In this document: positions 54,446 to 64,000 of the stretch, one piece after another | Numbering within the stretch: the stretch's first letter is position 1 | How the letters are laid out: every line of letters begins with the position of its first letter | NCBI GenBank assembly: GCA_947625495.1 | Contig: CANQOQ010000006.1 | Coordinates: 19,541-83,540 of the forward strand | Length of the DNA stretch: 64,000 nt | Direction: 5' to 3' | Source: Candidatus Gastranaerophilales bacterium | Lineage (GTDB): Bacteria > Cyanobacteriota > Vampirovibrionia > Gastranaerophilales > Gastranaerophilaceae | Made by a program: the position numbers and the translations under genes | Notes under the pieces: generated by a model | Seen by the model: only the letters and a program-made list of their open reading frames with translations | Database searches by the model: none | Told to the model about the DNA's origin: nothing

Positions 54446-55777
54446 ATGGATAAGAATTGTACAAATAAATTATTAGAAGCTTTAGGTGAAGATATTCATC
54501 TTAAAGAAGACGAATGGACGAAAGAAAGGACTTATCATTCAATAGGCTGCTATGATTCAAAGAAATGGGTAGCCAATATAGTTCCGTCTGAACTTCTGCA
54601 AAGGAGCTTGAAACAGTCTGTTGAATCTATAGTTACACTTTGCGAAAACAATATTTTTTATGAAACTTTTCCCGATAATGTTTCGACTCCTGACTACGGA
54701 GACAACTGGGGGAGGCTGGCAAATTATATTGAGTTAAATAATAGAGCCATAGCGGTTATGGATAATGACAGGACTTGCTGCGGAACATTGAGCTGTATAA
54801 AGCTTCTTCCTGCCATTCCGCCTTCTGCTAAAAGCTGGGCAAATTGTCTGATTATTTCTCAGATTTTTCCTAATATTTTCGGCGACAGCTATAATAAAGG
54901 CCCGTTTGAAGAAAATTCTATTTACGGAATAAAGCTCAATAGTGGTTACAGCGATAATATAATATCAAGAGAGTTGTCAGATAAGATATCCCCCGAGGAA
55001 CAAATAAAGGCGTTTAATGATTTAGCGAATTTCAGGGGAATAAAGACCGGTTTTAGGACTGTTATTTCAGCAGACCAGATAAAGGTTGCATACCCTGATA
55101 GAGACGATGAAACATTCAGCTGGCAAAACCCCGACCACGTTGAAATATATATCCGAGAAAGCGTAAAACTTATGGATTTAGGTTTTGAAGCTATGTTTAT
55201 AGATTCAGCTAAACATATTGGCGGATATGATATGGGGAATTATACCGGAGTAGGCGCACTTCCTGATTATCCTCAAATGCAGTACATTTTAAATGAAATA
55301 AGGTCAAGAAGCGGAAAGTCTTATATAAGTTTTGTCGGAGAAAAAAGCACGGATGATTTTGAACGCTACAGAAATATGGGGTTAAATTCGGGAACCGATT
55401 TTATAACAGGTGATGATTTTTATGCCGTAAGAGAGTTATCCGAAAAACTTAAATACAATAGAGTTTACGCCCCCGGTGTTGAAATAGAAAATGACAACTA
55501 TGAAGGCGGTATAAGCTACGAACAAAGGCTGAACAGAATAAATACGGCATTGTTCGCTTTTTATCAGGCAAGTGATAAATTACCAAGCTTTATGCAAACA
55601 AATGATATTTTCCCTTTAAGGTATGACACGAATACTCACCATATAATGATGACAAATCCTTCATATTCACTGGATGGTACACCTGAAAGCCACTGGGAAA
55701 ATTTATTTACAAAAGATGACGGAAGATTATATAACCACAAAGTAGCGGAGCTGTTTGCTCACGCACTTTGCTTATAA
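54446..55777 (+). CDS. TIM-barrel protein, GH13 (alpha-amylase)-like
   Basis: 443 residues. The core reads like an alpha-amylase barrel: NPDHVEIYIRESVKLMDLGF, then FIDSAKHIGG (region II, with catalytic-type Asp), SFVGEKSTDDF (region III, with Glu) and FMQTNDIFPL where region IV usually has NHD. The invariant Arg two residues before the Asp in GH13 is Phe here, so the chemistry could differ or be lost. No signal peptide is present. It is followed after 18 bases by a ferritin-like gene, and the two look co-transcribed. Confidence 0.5.
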   Translation: MDKNCTNKLLEALGEDIHLKEDEWTKERTYHSIGCYDSKKWVANIVPSELLQRSLKQSVESIVTLCENNIFYETFPDNVSTPDYGDNWGRLANYIELNNRAIAVMDNDRTCCGTLSCIKLLPAIPPSAKSWANCLIISQIFPNIFGDSYNKGPFEENSIYGIKLNSGYSDNIISRELSDKISPEEQIKAFNDLANFRGIKTGFRTVISADQIKVAYPDRDDETFSWQNPDHVEIYIRESVKLMDLGFEAMFIDSAKHIGGYDMGNYTGVGALPDYPQMQYILNEIRSRSGKSYISFVGEKSTDDFERYRNMGLNSGTDFITGDDFYAVRELSEKLKYNRVYAPGVEIENDNYEGGISYEQRLNRINTALFAFYQASDKLPSFMQTNDIFPLRYDTNTHHIMMTNPSYSLDGTPESHWENLFTKDDGRLYNHKVAELFAHALCL

Positions 55778-55795
55778 CCAAGAAAGGATAAAATA

Positions 55796-57097
55796 ATGAA
55801 CGTTTTAAAAGAAAAAGGTATTCCGATAGATAAACAGATAAGGACATGGCATGACATTGTTAAACGTCCTTTTAACAGAATGGAAGTTGATAACTACACA
55901 AGAACAAGACAGATTTTAATGAACGGTATAGAAACAGAAGCTTGGACTTTTAAACATTGTTTTGTAAGAAAATCCGATGATATGGAATTAAACAAACTTT
56001 TAGTTCGTACAAGACGAATAGAGGATATGCAGCAGACAACGGTTAACTGGCTGACTCCTTGGAATCAAACCGTTTTAGATACAACTTTGGGATATGAACA
56101 AGTAGCAGTTGATTTAACAGCTTGGCTTGCACAAAATGAGCCTGATGATTATGTAAAAGAAACATTTGATTTTGGGTTATTAGAGGACTTTGACCACTTA
56201 TACAGATACTCGCAATTCGCTTATATGGTGGAAGAAACCGACCCGAATGAAATTCTTCATAAAATGACGGATGTTGTAATAGGCAGACCCACTCAATATC
56301 ATCATAACTGTAATGCTATAAGAATCAGAAAACCTTATGACAAAGAAACCGCATCGCCTCAAACAAAAGTAAATATATTAACTCTTATATCAGGCGAACA
56401 GCAGACTCACAATTATTATGCGGAACACGGGTTTATGTACGGAAATAACGATTTAAAACGTTTATACGCAGAAATTTGCGACGTTGAAGAAGAACACGTT
56501 ACAATGTATGAAACTTTGGTTGACCCCAATGAATCAATGTTTGAAAAATGGCTTTTGCACGAATTTACCGAGGTTTGTAATTATTATAACTGCTATGAAG
56601 ATGAAGTTGATGAAAGAATAAAACTCATCTGGGAAGAAATGATGCAGATGGAAATCGGACATCTTCAAGCAGCTGCTGAAATGTTTAAAAAATACGAAGA
56701 CCGTGACCCTGAAGAAGTAATCGGAACGGAACTTGTACTTCCGTGCAGATTTTTGTCGCAAAAGAAATATGTAACTAAAGTTTTAAAAGAAGAAGTAGGA
56801 AAGCGTGTAATTGAAAACGGTGAATATGCTTTTGTTGATGAACTTGATGATGATTGGGCAAGCTATAAAGTTCAGGAAAAAGTAAATGAAGACGGAGCTC
56901 CTTCTGAAAAAGCCGTAAGTCTTTCAATTAAATCAATAGGGAGAGACATTGCCTGCGCAGATGATAAATTACTTGAAATGCAGCCTGAGTTATTAGAAGA
57001 TTCTTTAGAAGATGATTATCAGGCACCAAATACCGTTGATGCGGAAAAATATGAGAAAATGAGTAAGATTCCGCCGTTAGATTTCTTAAACTATTAA
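55796..57097 (+). CDS. Ferritin-like (diiron) superfamily protein
   Basis: 433 residues, cytoplasmic. Helix motifs with Glu and His at diiron spacing are seen: LLEDFDHLYRYSQF, ISGEQQTHNYYAEHG, CDVEEEHVTMYETL and MEIGHLQAAAEMF. An N-terminal extension (about 100 residues) and an acidic C-terminal domain (about 330-433) flank the helical core. Rubrerythrin-like proteins detoxify peroxide or store iron; this longer form is unassigned. AAAGGAT precedes the ATG. The gene ends in a strong terminator. Confidence 0.6.
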   Translation: MNVLKEKGIPIDKQIRTWHDIVKRPFNRMEVDNYTRTRQILMNGIETEAWTFKHCFVRKSDDMELNKLLVRTRRIEDMQQTTVNWLTPWNQTVLDTTLGYEQVAVDLTAWLAQNEPDDYVKETFDFGLLEDFDHLYRYSQFAYMVEETDPNEILHKMTDVVIGRPTQYHHNCNAIRIRKPYDKETASPQTKVNILTLISGEQQTHNYYAEHGFMYGNNDLKRLYAEICDVEEEHVTMYETLVDPNESMFEKWLLHEFTEVCNYYNCYEDEVDERIKLIWEEMMQMEIGHLQAAAEMFKKYEDRDPEEVIGTELVLPCRFLSQKKYVTKVLKEEVGKRVIENGEYAFVDELDDDWASYKVQEKVNEDGAPSEKAVSLSIKSIGRDIACADDKLLEMQPELLEDSLEDDYQAPNTVDAEKYEKMSKIPPLDFLNY

Positions 57098-57103
57098 TAA
57101 TTT

Positions 57104-57130
57104 AAAGCCGCCTTTTATAAGGCGGCTTTT
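57104..57130 (+). terminator. Intrinsic terminator after the ferritin-like gene
   Basis: AAAGCCGCC pairs with GGCGGCTTT across a short AT loop, followed by a T-run. Confidence 0.9.
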
Positions 57131-57217
57131 TAAAATATTTAAATAAACAAATATAATTTGACAAGTTGGAAAAAATAATATAGCCTTATATTGTTTATTA
57201 TAAATATGAGGCATAAA

Positions 57218-57457
57218 ATGAGTAAAATAGTTTTTTGGTTAGTAGTTATCGGACTAATAGTTGCTGCGGTTCAAAATAATTGGTTTAAACCTGTTTCTGA
57301 TTTTTTTAATAATGTAAAAGGAGATATAGAATATCAGCAGAATTATGTCCCTGAAAATCATAATACAATTGATGATAACGGCATATTAACTAAAGAAGAA
57401 GGAGAAAGTAAAGTTGTCAGAAGGAGTGGAATGGGGACTGTTCACGCAGGCAGATAA
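57218..57457 (+). CDS. Small single-pass membrane protein
   Basis: 79 residues from the ATG at 57218, which has TGAGGC six bases upstream. Residues about 4-20 form one transmembrane helix (IVFWLVVIGLIVAAV). A short polar tail follows and ends RRSGMGTVHAGR. I recognise no family. It stands alone. Confidence 0.55.
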   Translation: MSKIVFWLVVIGLIVAAVQNNWFKPVSDFFNNVKGDIEYQQNYVPENHNTIDDNGILTKEEGESKVVRRSGMGTVHAGR

Positions 57458-57765
57458 TCGGAGTTTATATACTTAATCCTAAAGAGCTGTGAATGCCAAT
57501 ATACCTTTGGCAGCTATATTGTTCGTAATTATACCTTCATTATTCAAATAGTAAAAATTCATAACGAAGGCTTTAATTTTTGCGCCTGTAGACAAAATGC
57601 CAAAAAATTTCCATCGTGAGTTTCTTTTTAAATAAATTGATTGCCATTTTTTTTATTTCATGTATAATAACTTATGTAGATATCAGTTAATTATAAGGTT
57701 TTTCTGCTCAATATATAGACATAGTTCATATATTTTTTTGCAGAAGAGTTACTACAAGAGATTTC
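57458..57765. other. 308-base intergenic region
   Basis: No gene is apparent. The DNA contains a good promoter at 57641-57668 and, upstream of it, imperfect dyads such as TTCGTAAT...ATAACGAA near 57520-57570. Nothing resembling a known RNA was seen. Confidence 0.4.
57641..57668 (+). promoter_or_regulatory. Sigma-A-type promoter of the SNF2 gene
   Basis: TTGCCA and a perfect TATAAT are spaced by 16 bases. The predicted leader is about 90 bases. Confidence 0.6.
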
Positions 57766-60700
57766 ATGACTGTTTGTAATTTTAATTTTAAGTATTTAAA
57801 AGATAACTCTACGCCGGGAAGTTGGCGCAGAGGCTATGAGTATCACCAAAAAGAGCAGGTGGCTTCGTTTGAAGTTGAAAAAACAGGCATTAAAGCTAAA
57901 GTAAAAGGAAATTTTAAATCTTTTTATGATGTAGAGCTTAAATTTAAAAAAAATGAAGTTGTGCCTTCGTGTTCGTGTCCTTTAAAAGAAAAGTGGTGTA
58001 AACACGCAATTGCAGTGGCACTTAAAGCTATAGATGACAACGTTTATAATGAATTTGTTCAGCGCAGGTTTAAAGTAGAACCGGATTACTCCGATACTCA
58101 AACGGAAATGAATTCAAATCCAATGGGCGGTTATATTTTTCACTTTAACCCTAAAAGAAGGCAGAATTTCTTCTCTATTCTCGTAATGGACAGAAATACA
58201 GGTAAGGTAATAAGAGATATAGAAGCACTTTTAAAGGCAATTATAGCGGCACAGAAAGCCGATAAAGATTTTGAATTAAATAATTCACAAAAAGTAGAAC
58301 TCGCAATATTCCAGTTGTTACTTAAAAATTCAAGACTTGATAAAAAAGCAGGCTGGTATGATATACCAATTGCTAAATTTGACGGTTTCTTTCAGCTTCT
58401 ATCTAAAGCAGATGATGTAATTGACGGTAAGTCTAAAAATAAACTTGTTTTCTGCTCGGATGAATGGAAACTTTCAATGTCCGTTAATTTTTCAATGGTC
58501 GGTAACGTTTTATTATCTCTATACTGGCAAAGACCTGACAGAGATGACATAATACCTTTTGAAGAAGTCAGGTATTTTTCAAGGCAGCTCAAATGGGGAA
58601 GATATAAAAATAAGATATTCCCTATAAATGTTGCACTTTCTGCACTTCCTCAGGCTCTTATTAAATCGACATTTACGGATGTAAAAGATTCGGATGGGGC
58701 TAAATTCTTATATGAAGAACTTCCAAAACTCAGAGAATTAATTCCTTGTGAGGTTTCTGAAATTATAGATAAATTGACCTTGGAACAAAAACCGCCTCTA
58801 AATATTGTTACAATGGGGCTGGATTATGACGGAGCTTTAAAGGCGGAACTTGAATTTGACTATGACGGCACTAGAGTCGCATATTCAAAATCTGCTTCAA
58901 AAAGCCCTTATGTTACCATTAAAAAACCGAAAGAAGACTTATTATACTGGGTAAAAAGGAATATTGCCCACGAAGAAAGAGCATATCAAATGCTATTGGC
59001 TTGTAAATTCGCACCTATGCAGACAAATAATCTCGCCATTGAAAAAGAAAATGCCATTGACTTTTATAATTATTATTTAAAACAGGCAGGCGATGGCTGG
59101 AAGTTTGAAGAAAAAGACGATATGTCTTTCTTTAAATTATCGCCTAAACCGTTTGAAATGGTTGCTGATATTGATTTTTCACTTGATTCAACAGATAGCT
59201 TTGAAGTCTCCCTATATGGCAAGGTCGGAGATGAAGAAATTTCTTTTGATGAAATTTATGACCTTATTATTGAAGGCGATAAATATTTAAGAGTTAAAAA
59301 CTATGGGTTTGTAGAAGTTCCGGGGCCCGATATATTCTCAATATTAAAATCATTTAATACGTTTGATGTGTATAAAAATGATGAAAATAAGTACATTGTA
59401 AAAACCTACAGAGCAGGTCTAATCTCTGAAATGCAGAATTTAGGCTTTAAATTAAAAATGAGCCGCAGATTTTCTGCATTCTGGAAGCAGATATCAACGT
59501 TTTCAACAATGGATAATGCGCCTTTACCTAAAGATATTAATGCAGAGCTTAGAGAATACCAGTATAAAGGATTCAGCTGGCTCTGGTTCTTGTATAAATA
59601 CGGTCTTAACGGTATTTTAGCCGATGATATGGGGCTTGGTAAAACACTTCAGGCACTTACTCTGCTTCAAAAAGCTAAAGAAAAAGATAAAAAAGCACCT
59701 TCATTGGTAATTTGTCCGACGTCCGTTGTATTTAACTGGGAAAACGAAGTACAAAAGTTCATTCCGTCATTAAAATGTTTAAAATTAAGCGGTATGGAGA
59801 GAAAAGAACATTTTAAAGAAATTCCTAAATACGATATTATTATTACAAGCTATGCTTTAATAAGACGTGATATAGACAAACTTAAAAAATTTGATTTCAG
59901 ATATATAATATTGGATGAATCTCAAAACATTAAAAATCCCGAGTCGATAACGGCAAAAAGCGTAAAATTGCTGAATGGCCAGCATAAATTGGCTCTATCA
60001 GGTACTCCGATTGAAAATAAACTCGAAGAACTTTGGAGTGTATTTGATTTCTTAATGCCTGGGTTTTTGCTTAATCTGTCCGAATTTAATTACAGATATG
60101 TTACTCCTATTGTGGACAGAGGTGAAAAAATCGTAGAAAAACGCTTAAAATCGCAAATTTATCCGTTTATTTTAAGGCGTATGAAAAGAGATGTTGCCAA
60201 AGACCTGCCTGATAAAGTTGAAAATATTGCATACTGCGAACTTACACCCGAACAAAAAGACTTTTATCTTGAAGTACTGGATTCAACAAAAGAAGAATTA
60301 TTTAAATCCATTGCGGAAAACGGACTTGAAAAGAGCCGCATGAGTATATTCTCAGCCCTGTTAAGGTTAAGACAAATCTGCTGCCATCCGAGATTGTACG
60401 ATAAAGACGATAAAAAAGGTATTGAAACATCAGGTAAATTTGAACAGTTAAAATCAATGCTGGAAGAAATTATATCGGAAGGTCACAGAATATTACTGTT
60501 CTCGCAGTTTGTCGATATGCTTGATATTATTAAGGAATGGCTTGTTAAAGAAGGGATTAAACACGAATATTTAACGGGTTCAACTAAAAACAGACAGGAA
60601 GTTGTCGAAAGATTCAATACGGATGAATCAATACCTATATTCCTTGTAAGCTTAAAAGCCGGCGGTACGGGATTGAATCTTACTGGTGCTGATTATGTTA

Positions 60701-60942
60701 TTCACTATGACCCGTGGTGGAATCCTGCCGTTGAAGATCAGGCAACCGATAGAGCCTACCGTATCGGGCAGACTAAAAAAGTCTTTGTTTATCGCTTAAT
60801 TACCAAAAATACGGTTGAAGAAAAGATACAAAAACTTAAACAAGATAAGAGAAACTTGGTTGATTCCGTAATCAGCGTAGACAGAAACATCGGAAAAACT
60901 CTTACATACGCTGATTTGCAGGATATTTTCACTATTGATTAA
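57766..60942 (+). CDS. SNF2-family DNA translocase with SWIM zinc finger
   Basis: 1058 residues. The N-terminus has a SWIM motif (C69, C71, C78, H80). A long family-specific region follows (about 100-570). The two helicase lobes run from about 590: DDMGLGKT (Walker A, about 620-627), ILDESQ (usual DEAQ/DEAH has Ser here), LSGTPIEN, and the C-terminal lobe with SLKAGGTGLNLTGADYV and DQATDRAYRIGQ. It uses ATP to move on double-stranded DNA and remodel DNA-bound proteins. Bacterial relatives associate with RNA polymerase or repair. It is probably monocistronic. Confidence 0.92.
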   Translation: MTVCNFNFKYLKDNSTPGSWRRGYEYHQKEQVASFEVEKTGIKAKVKGNFKSFYDVELKFKKNEVVPSCSCPLKEKWCKHAIAVALKAIDDNVYNEFVQRRFKVEPDYSDTQTEMNSNPMGGYIFHFNPKRRQNFFSILVMDRNTGKVIRDIEALLKAIIAAQKADKDFELNNSQKVELAIFQLLLKNSRLDKKAGWYDIPIAKFDGFFQLLSKADDVIDGKSKNKLVFCSDEWKLSMSVNFSMVGNVLLSLYWQRPDRDDIIPFEEVRYFSRQLKWGRYKNKIFPINVALSALPQALIKSTFTDVKDSDGAKFLYEELPKLRELIPCEVSEIIDKLTLEQKPPLNIVTMGLDYDGALKAELEFDYDGTRVAYSKSASKSPYVTIKKPKEDLLYWVKRNIAHEERAYQMLLACKFAPMQTNNLAIEKENAIDFYNYYLKQAGDGWKFEEKDDMSFFKLSPKPFEMVADIDFSLDSTDSFEVSLYGKVGDEEISFDEIYDLIIEGDKYLRVKNYGFVEVPGPDIFSILKSFNTFDVYKNDENKYIVKTYRAGLISEMQNLGFKLKMSRRFSAFWKQISTFSTMDNAPLPKDINAELREYQYKGFSWLWFLYKYGLNGILADDMGLGKTLQALTLLQKAKEKDKKAPSLVICPTSVVFNWENEVQKFIPSLKCLKLSGMERKEHFKEIPKYDIIITSYALIRRDIDKLKKFDFRYIILDESQNIKNPESITAKSVKLLNGQHKLALSGTPIENKLEELWSVFDFLMPGFLLNLSEFNYRYVTPIVDRGEKIVEKRLKSQIYPFILRRMKRDVAKDLPDKVENIAYCELTPEQKDFYLEVLDSTKEELFKSIAENGLEKSRMSIFSALLRLRQICCHPRLYDKDDKKGIETSGKFEQLKSMLEEIISEGHRILLFSQFVDMLDIIKEWLVKEGIKHEYLTGSTKNRQEVVERFNTDESIPIFLVSLKAGGTGLNLTGADYVIHYDPWWNPAVEDQATDRAYRIGQTKKVFVYRLITKNTVEEKIQKLKQDKRNLVDSVISVDRNIGKTLTYADLQDIFTID

Positions 60943-60983
60943 ATTTTGATTTTAAAATTTTATAAATATTCTAACATATTTTC

Positions 60984-61310
60984 CTATTTGGATATTTTTT
61001 TAATTATTTTTAGTATTTCAGAAATTTGTAATAATTCTTCTGGTTCAAAAAATTCTAATTGTTGATTTATAACTTTTATAGCTTCAGTTTTGTCTAATGA
61101 TATTGGAGAAAGAAGCAATGTTAATGGTGTTAAATTAAATGCACTGCATATTTTATCTATGGTTGCAGGATTAGGTGCATATCTGTCACGTTCCAAATTG
61201 CGAAGCGTATCAGGAGATATTTCTGCAATCTCAGCAAAGCGTTCTTGTGTTAAATTCAATTCTTTCCGTAATCGTTTAATATTACTGTTAATTAATGTTT
61301 GATAACCCAT
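60984..61310 (-). CDS. XRE-family transcriptional regulator
   Basis: About 108 residues from the ATG at 61310; a TTG eight codons upstream is in frame, and neither has a good ribosome site. The helix-turn-helix is clear: LRKELNLTQERFAEIAEISPDTLRNLERDR split over residues about 14-43. The C-terminal 45 residues are helical. It is probably a local repressor. It is convergent with the SNF2 gene. Confidence 0.8.
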   Translation of the reverse strand: MGYQTLINSNIKRLRKELNLTQERFAEIAEISPDTLRNLERDRYAPNPATIDKICSAFNLTPLTLLLSPISLDKTEAIKVINQQLEFFEPEELLQISEILKIIKKISK

Positions 61311-61430
61311 AGTGATTTTAGTATGATTTATCAAAATATAAAATAAAAGTGAACAAATGACTTATTTTATGCTATAGATTATTCTGTTTTAAAATTTTGA
61401 CTTTAAAAAAATAATTCTTATATATAAAAT

Positions 61431-61811
61431 ATGATATTTGATTTTCTTAAACAAAAACACGAATGCAAACATACTCATGTGCCTATTGATGTTGATGAAG
61501 CATACTGCACAGAATGCGGAGCTCTGATTAAAAACAAATGGTTCTTAGTCCGCTGCAGCAGCTGTAACATTAAAAGGACGGCTCATTGTGAATATGATAT
61601 TATAAAACCGGATACAAAATACTGCCCTAATTGCGGCGGGACTGACTTTTATATTCAAGAGCTTGATAATATTAATTTTATTGATTTACACTATGCTGTA
61701 TTAAAAAAGACAGTAATACCTCAAACAAAACGTGCCACACGTCAAATATGGATAGAACAGGAAGAAATGCTCATTCCTCAAGCAAATAAACTGATTGGAT
61801 TAAGTAAATAA
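61431..61811 (+). CDS. Small multi-cysteine zinc-ribbon protein
   Basis: 126 residues. Cysteine pairs are C26/C29 (CTEC), C42/C45 (CSSC) and C65/C68 (CPNC), with C12, H14, H16 and C53 nearby. It probably binds two zinc ions. The rest is soluble and basic near the end. I do not recognise the family. It ends in a bidirectional terminator. Confidence 0.6.
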   Translation: MIFDFLKQKHECKHTHVPIDVDEAYCTECGALIKNKWFLVRCSSCNIKRTAHCEYDIIKPDTKYCPNCGGTDFYIQELDNINFIDLHYAVLKKTVIPQTKRATRQIWIEQEEMLIPQANKLIGLSK

Positions 61812-61824
61812 ATACACTTTAATT

Positions 61825-61845
61825 AATGCCTTATATTAAGGCATT
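61825..61845. terminator. Bidirectional intrinsic terminator
   Basis: AATGCCTTA pairs with TAAGGCATT across a three-base loop, followed by T7. It separates convergent genes. Confidence 0.85.
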
Positions 61846-61849
61846 TTTT

Positions 61850-62803
61850 TTATTCAATGTCAGGATTATTTTCTTCTTCTAATTTTTCAATTTCATTGAT
61901 AATTCCTGATAGAACAATATCGGCTTTGTCATTATCAATTTGGCAGGTACCTGCATTAAAATGGCCGCCTCCTTGATATTTGTACATTACTGCTCCGATA
62001 TCAACAGGACAAGATTTGTTTATTATTGATTTTCCTACAGCGAATACGGTATTTTGTTTATTTAGCCCCCATAATATATGTATTGAAACATTACAATCAG
62101 GATGAACGGCATATATCATAAATCTGTTGCCGACATGTAAAGTTTGTTCATTTCTTAAGTCAAGAATTGCAATTTTATCTTCAAGTCTTGAACATCTGTA
62201 TATTTGTTCTCTAAACTTGTCTATTTCTTCAAAATACAAGTCAATTCTTTCTTTAACATCAGGGTCATTCATTATTTCATCAATTGGTTTTTCTAAAATT
62301 AAATCAATTAATTTATACATTAATTGAAGATTTGAGATATTAAAATGCTTAAATCTTCCTAGTCCTGTTCTTGGGTCCATAAGATAGTTTAATAATATCC
62401 AACCTTTAGGATTTAAAATATCTTCTTGAGTAAATGTTGTGCAATCAGAAATATCAACTGCTGTCATTAAATCGTCTAAAGCTGCCGGAAATTTGTCAGT
62501 TCCGCCAAAATATTCATAAATAATTCTTGCAGATGATGGTGCTGCAGGTTCCATTATATAATTTGGTTTTGAATCTTTAATTCTTACAGCTTCACTTGAA
62601 TGGTGGTCAAATGCCATATATACGTCATCTGTATATGGAAGGCTTGCTGTTATTGAGTGTTTATCAAGTTTAATCTTTCCGTCTTGTACATCTTTAGGGT
62701 GTACAAATTTTATTTCATCTATTAATCCTATTGATTTTAATAATGCTGCACAAACCAAACCGTCAAAATTACTTCTTGTATATAATGTATAAATGTCTTC
62801 CAT
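61850..62803 (-). CDS. DHH-family phosphoesterase
   Basis: 317 residues. The family motifs are SNFDGLVCAALLK (D14), FDHHSSE (D66-H67-H68) and, in the C-terminal DHHA1-like part, YQGGGHFNAG. Manganese-dependent enzymes of this family split pyrophosphate, polyphosphate, oligoribonucleotides or c-di-AMP breakdown products. The exact substrate is not clear. It follows 63 bases after valS on the same strand and may be part of that unit. Confidence 0.85.
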   Translation of the reverse strand: MEDIYTLYTRSNFDGLVCAALLKSIGLIDEIKFVHPKDVQDGKIKLDKHSITASLPYTDDVYMAFDHHSSEAVRIKDSKPNYIMEPAAPSSARIIYEYFGGTDKFPAALDDLMTAVDISDCTTFTQEDILNPKGWILLNYLMDPRTGLGRFKHFNISNLQLMYKLIDLILEKPIDEIMNDPDVKERIDLYFEEIDKFREQIYRCSRLEDKIAILDLRNEQTLHVGNRFMIYAVHPDCNVSIHILWGLNKQNTVFAVGKSIINKSCPVDIGAVMYKYQGGGHFNAGTCQIDNDKADIVLSGIINEIEKLEEENNPDIE

Positions 62804-62866
62804 TTGACCTCCAAAACTATCCGATTATTTATATACTATGCTTTTATTAAAATTTTTTCAATATTA

Positions 62867-64000
62867 CTAATCAGATAAAGAACTTACTAAATCTTTTATA
62901 GTCTTTTCCTGAACGGTTATTTCTTCAATTCTGGCTTTTGTCTGCTCTATAAGTTCAGGTTTGGCATTATTCATAAATTTTTCATTATTTACTCTAGCCA
63001 AAAGACTGTTTTTTTCATTCATAAGTTTTTCAAGTTTTTTATTTTGACGTTTAATTTCTTCGTTTAAATCTATTAAACCTGAAAGCGGAATAATTATTTT
63101 AGAATTACTTACAACGGTGGAAGCCGATTGTTTTTGTGTTTTATGGGTTTCGTCAACATATTTTATATCTTCCACCCTTGCTAAACGGTGAATATACGGT
63201 TCAACATCTTTAAATATCGTTTCTTCTTCACTGTTTGCAAGTATTTCTATGTTTATTTTTGTTGAAACAGGTATATTAAAGCTTTGTCTAACGTTTCTTA
63301 ACGATTTAATCGTTTCAAAGACCAGTTCCATCTGGGTATTTTCTTTAATAAACTTAAATTTTTCTTCATAAACAGGATATTTAGAGAGCATAATAGCTTT
63401 AACATCAGTATCTTTCGGCAGCAATTGCCAGATAGCTTCCGTTATATGCGGCATTATGGGATGAAGCAGTCTTAAAGTCATATCAAGGACATATTTTAAT
63501 ACTCTTTGAGTATTCAGTTTAATTGATTCATCCTGAAGCTGGATTTTTGCTATTTCCACATACCAATCGCAGTATGAATTCCAGAAGAAATCATACAGTG
63601 TATGCGCCATTTCTCCGATTCTGTATTCTTTTATATTTTCGTTTGTCTCTTTAGCCGTTTCATTGAGTTTATTCAATATCCACTTGTCGGCTAAAGTAAG
63701 ATTATCAAAATCAATTTCATTATTATCAACACCTTCAAGGTTCATCAAAACGAATCTTGAAGCGTTCCAGATTTTATTTGCAAAATTTCTGCCGTATTCA
63801 AATTTTTCGTCGCTTATTTTAATATCCTGTCCGCCGTATGTACAAAGTGAAGTAAGGGTAAATCTTAAAGCGTCGCAGCCGTATTTGTCGATAATTCCGA
63901 CAGGATCAATCGTGTTGCCTTTAGATTTTGACATTTTCTGTCCGTTTTCATCACGGATAAGCCCGTGGATATAGACGGTTGAAAAAGGAGCTTTCTTTGT
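62867..64000 (-). CDS. valS: Valyl-tRNA synthetase, C-terminal part (5' end outside window)
   Basis: The frame is open to the window edge, 22 codons beyond the in-frame Met at 63934, so 377 residues are seen. PFSTVYIHGLIRDENGQ leads into KMSKSKGNTIDPV, the class I KMSKS signature. The anticodon-binding domain follows (WNASRFVLMNLEG, LRLLHPIMPHITEAIW). The C-terminal coiled coil (EEIKRQNKKLEKLMNEKNS, about the last 70 residues) is typical of ValRS. The Rossmann and editing domains lie outside. Confidence 0.97.
   Translation of the reverse strand, partial: TKKAPFSTVYIHGLIRDENGQKMSKSKGNTIDPVGIIDKYGCDALRFTLTSLCTYGGQDIKISDEKFEYGRNFANKIWNASRFVLMNLEGVDNNEIDFDNLTLADKWILNKLNETAKETNENIKEYRIGEMAHTLYDFFWNSYCDWYVEIAKIQLQDESIKLNTQRVLKYVLDMTLRLLHPIMPHITEAIWQLLPKDTDVKAIMLSKYPVYEEKFKFIKENTQMELVFETIKSLRNVRQSFNIPVSTKINIEILANSEEETIFKDVEPYIHRLARVEDIKYVDETHKTQKQSASTVVSNSKIIIPLSGLIDLNEEIKRQNKKLEKLMNEKNSLLARVNNEKFMNNAKPELIEQTKARIEEITVQEKTIKDLVSSLSD

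Overview
The window looks like a low-GC, outer-membrane-bearing relative of the cyanobacteria, most likely a gut-type Gastranaerophilales (Vampirovibrionia/Melainabacteria). This is an inference. It rests on an AT-rich genome with the standard code, an AsmA-type envelope protein and an SLH protein together with SecDF and MurA, a PilM/N/O pilus locus, a SigB/SigF-type sigma factor beside a prepilin peptidase, and several large unnamed proteins whose N-termini carry a short S-F-x-G motif. No database search was possible.

Layout. 1-9 kb: a 7TM-HD (PgpH-like) protein cut by the window start, a giant AsmA-like protein, then an anti-sigma/ECF sigma/Spy-like envelope-stress operon and two more small exported proteins behind rsfS. 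9-21.6 kb: core genes (a sigma-70 factor, rlmB, pilM-pilN fusion, pilO, secDF, recA, pilD, a sigF-type gene, cdd, murA), with an unusually GC-rich structured stretch in front of murA. 21.6-34.6 kb: an SLH protein, lineage-type proteins (one large membrane-associated, one HNH-like, one TPR plus HExxH zincin), proS, a histidine kinase/HD-GYP regulator pair and a two-domain M16 peptidase.

34.8-50.9 kb is the most remarkable part: ten radical SAM enzymes on both strands, interleaved with three TPR proteins and two large paralogous polytopic membrane proteins ending in TPR repeats. Eight of the ten form one subfamily with N-terminal cysteine clusters and, in seven, a CxCxCxxC form of the radical SAM motif. 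No precursor peptide is visible, so the substrate is probably encoded elsewhere. The block is visibly more AT-rich than its flanks.

51-54.3 kb: a zinc alcohol dehydrogenase, two unrecognised genes, a 5'-truncated tyrosine integrase and an elongator tRNA-Met whose 3' end faces the integrase, as expected for the edge of an integrated island. 54.4-64 kb: a TIM-barrel (GH13-like) protein paired with a ferritin-like protein, a SWIM/SNF2 helicase, a small XRE regulator, a zinc-ribbon protein, a DHH-family phosphoesterase and the C-terminal part of valS, cut by the window end.
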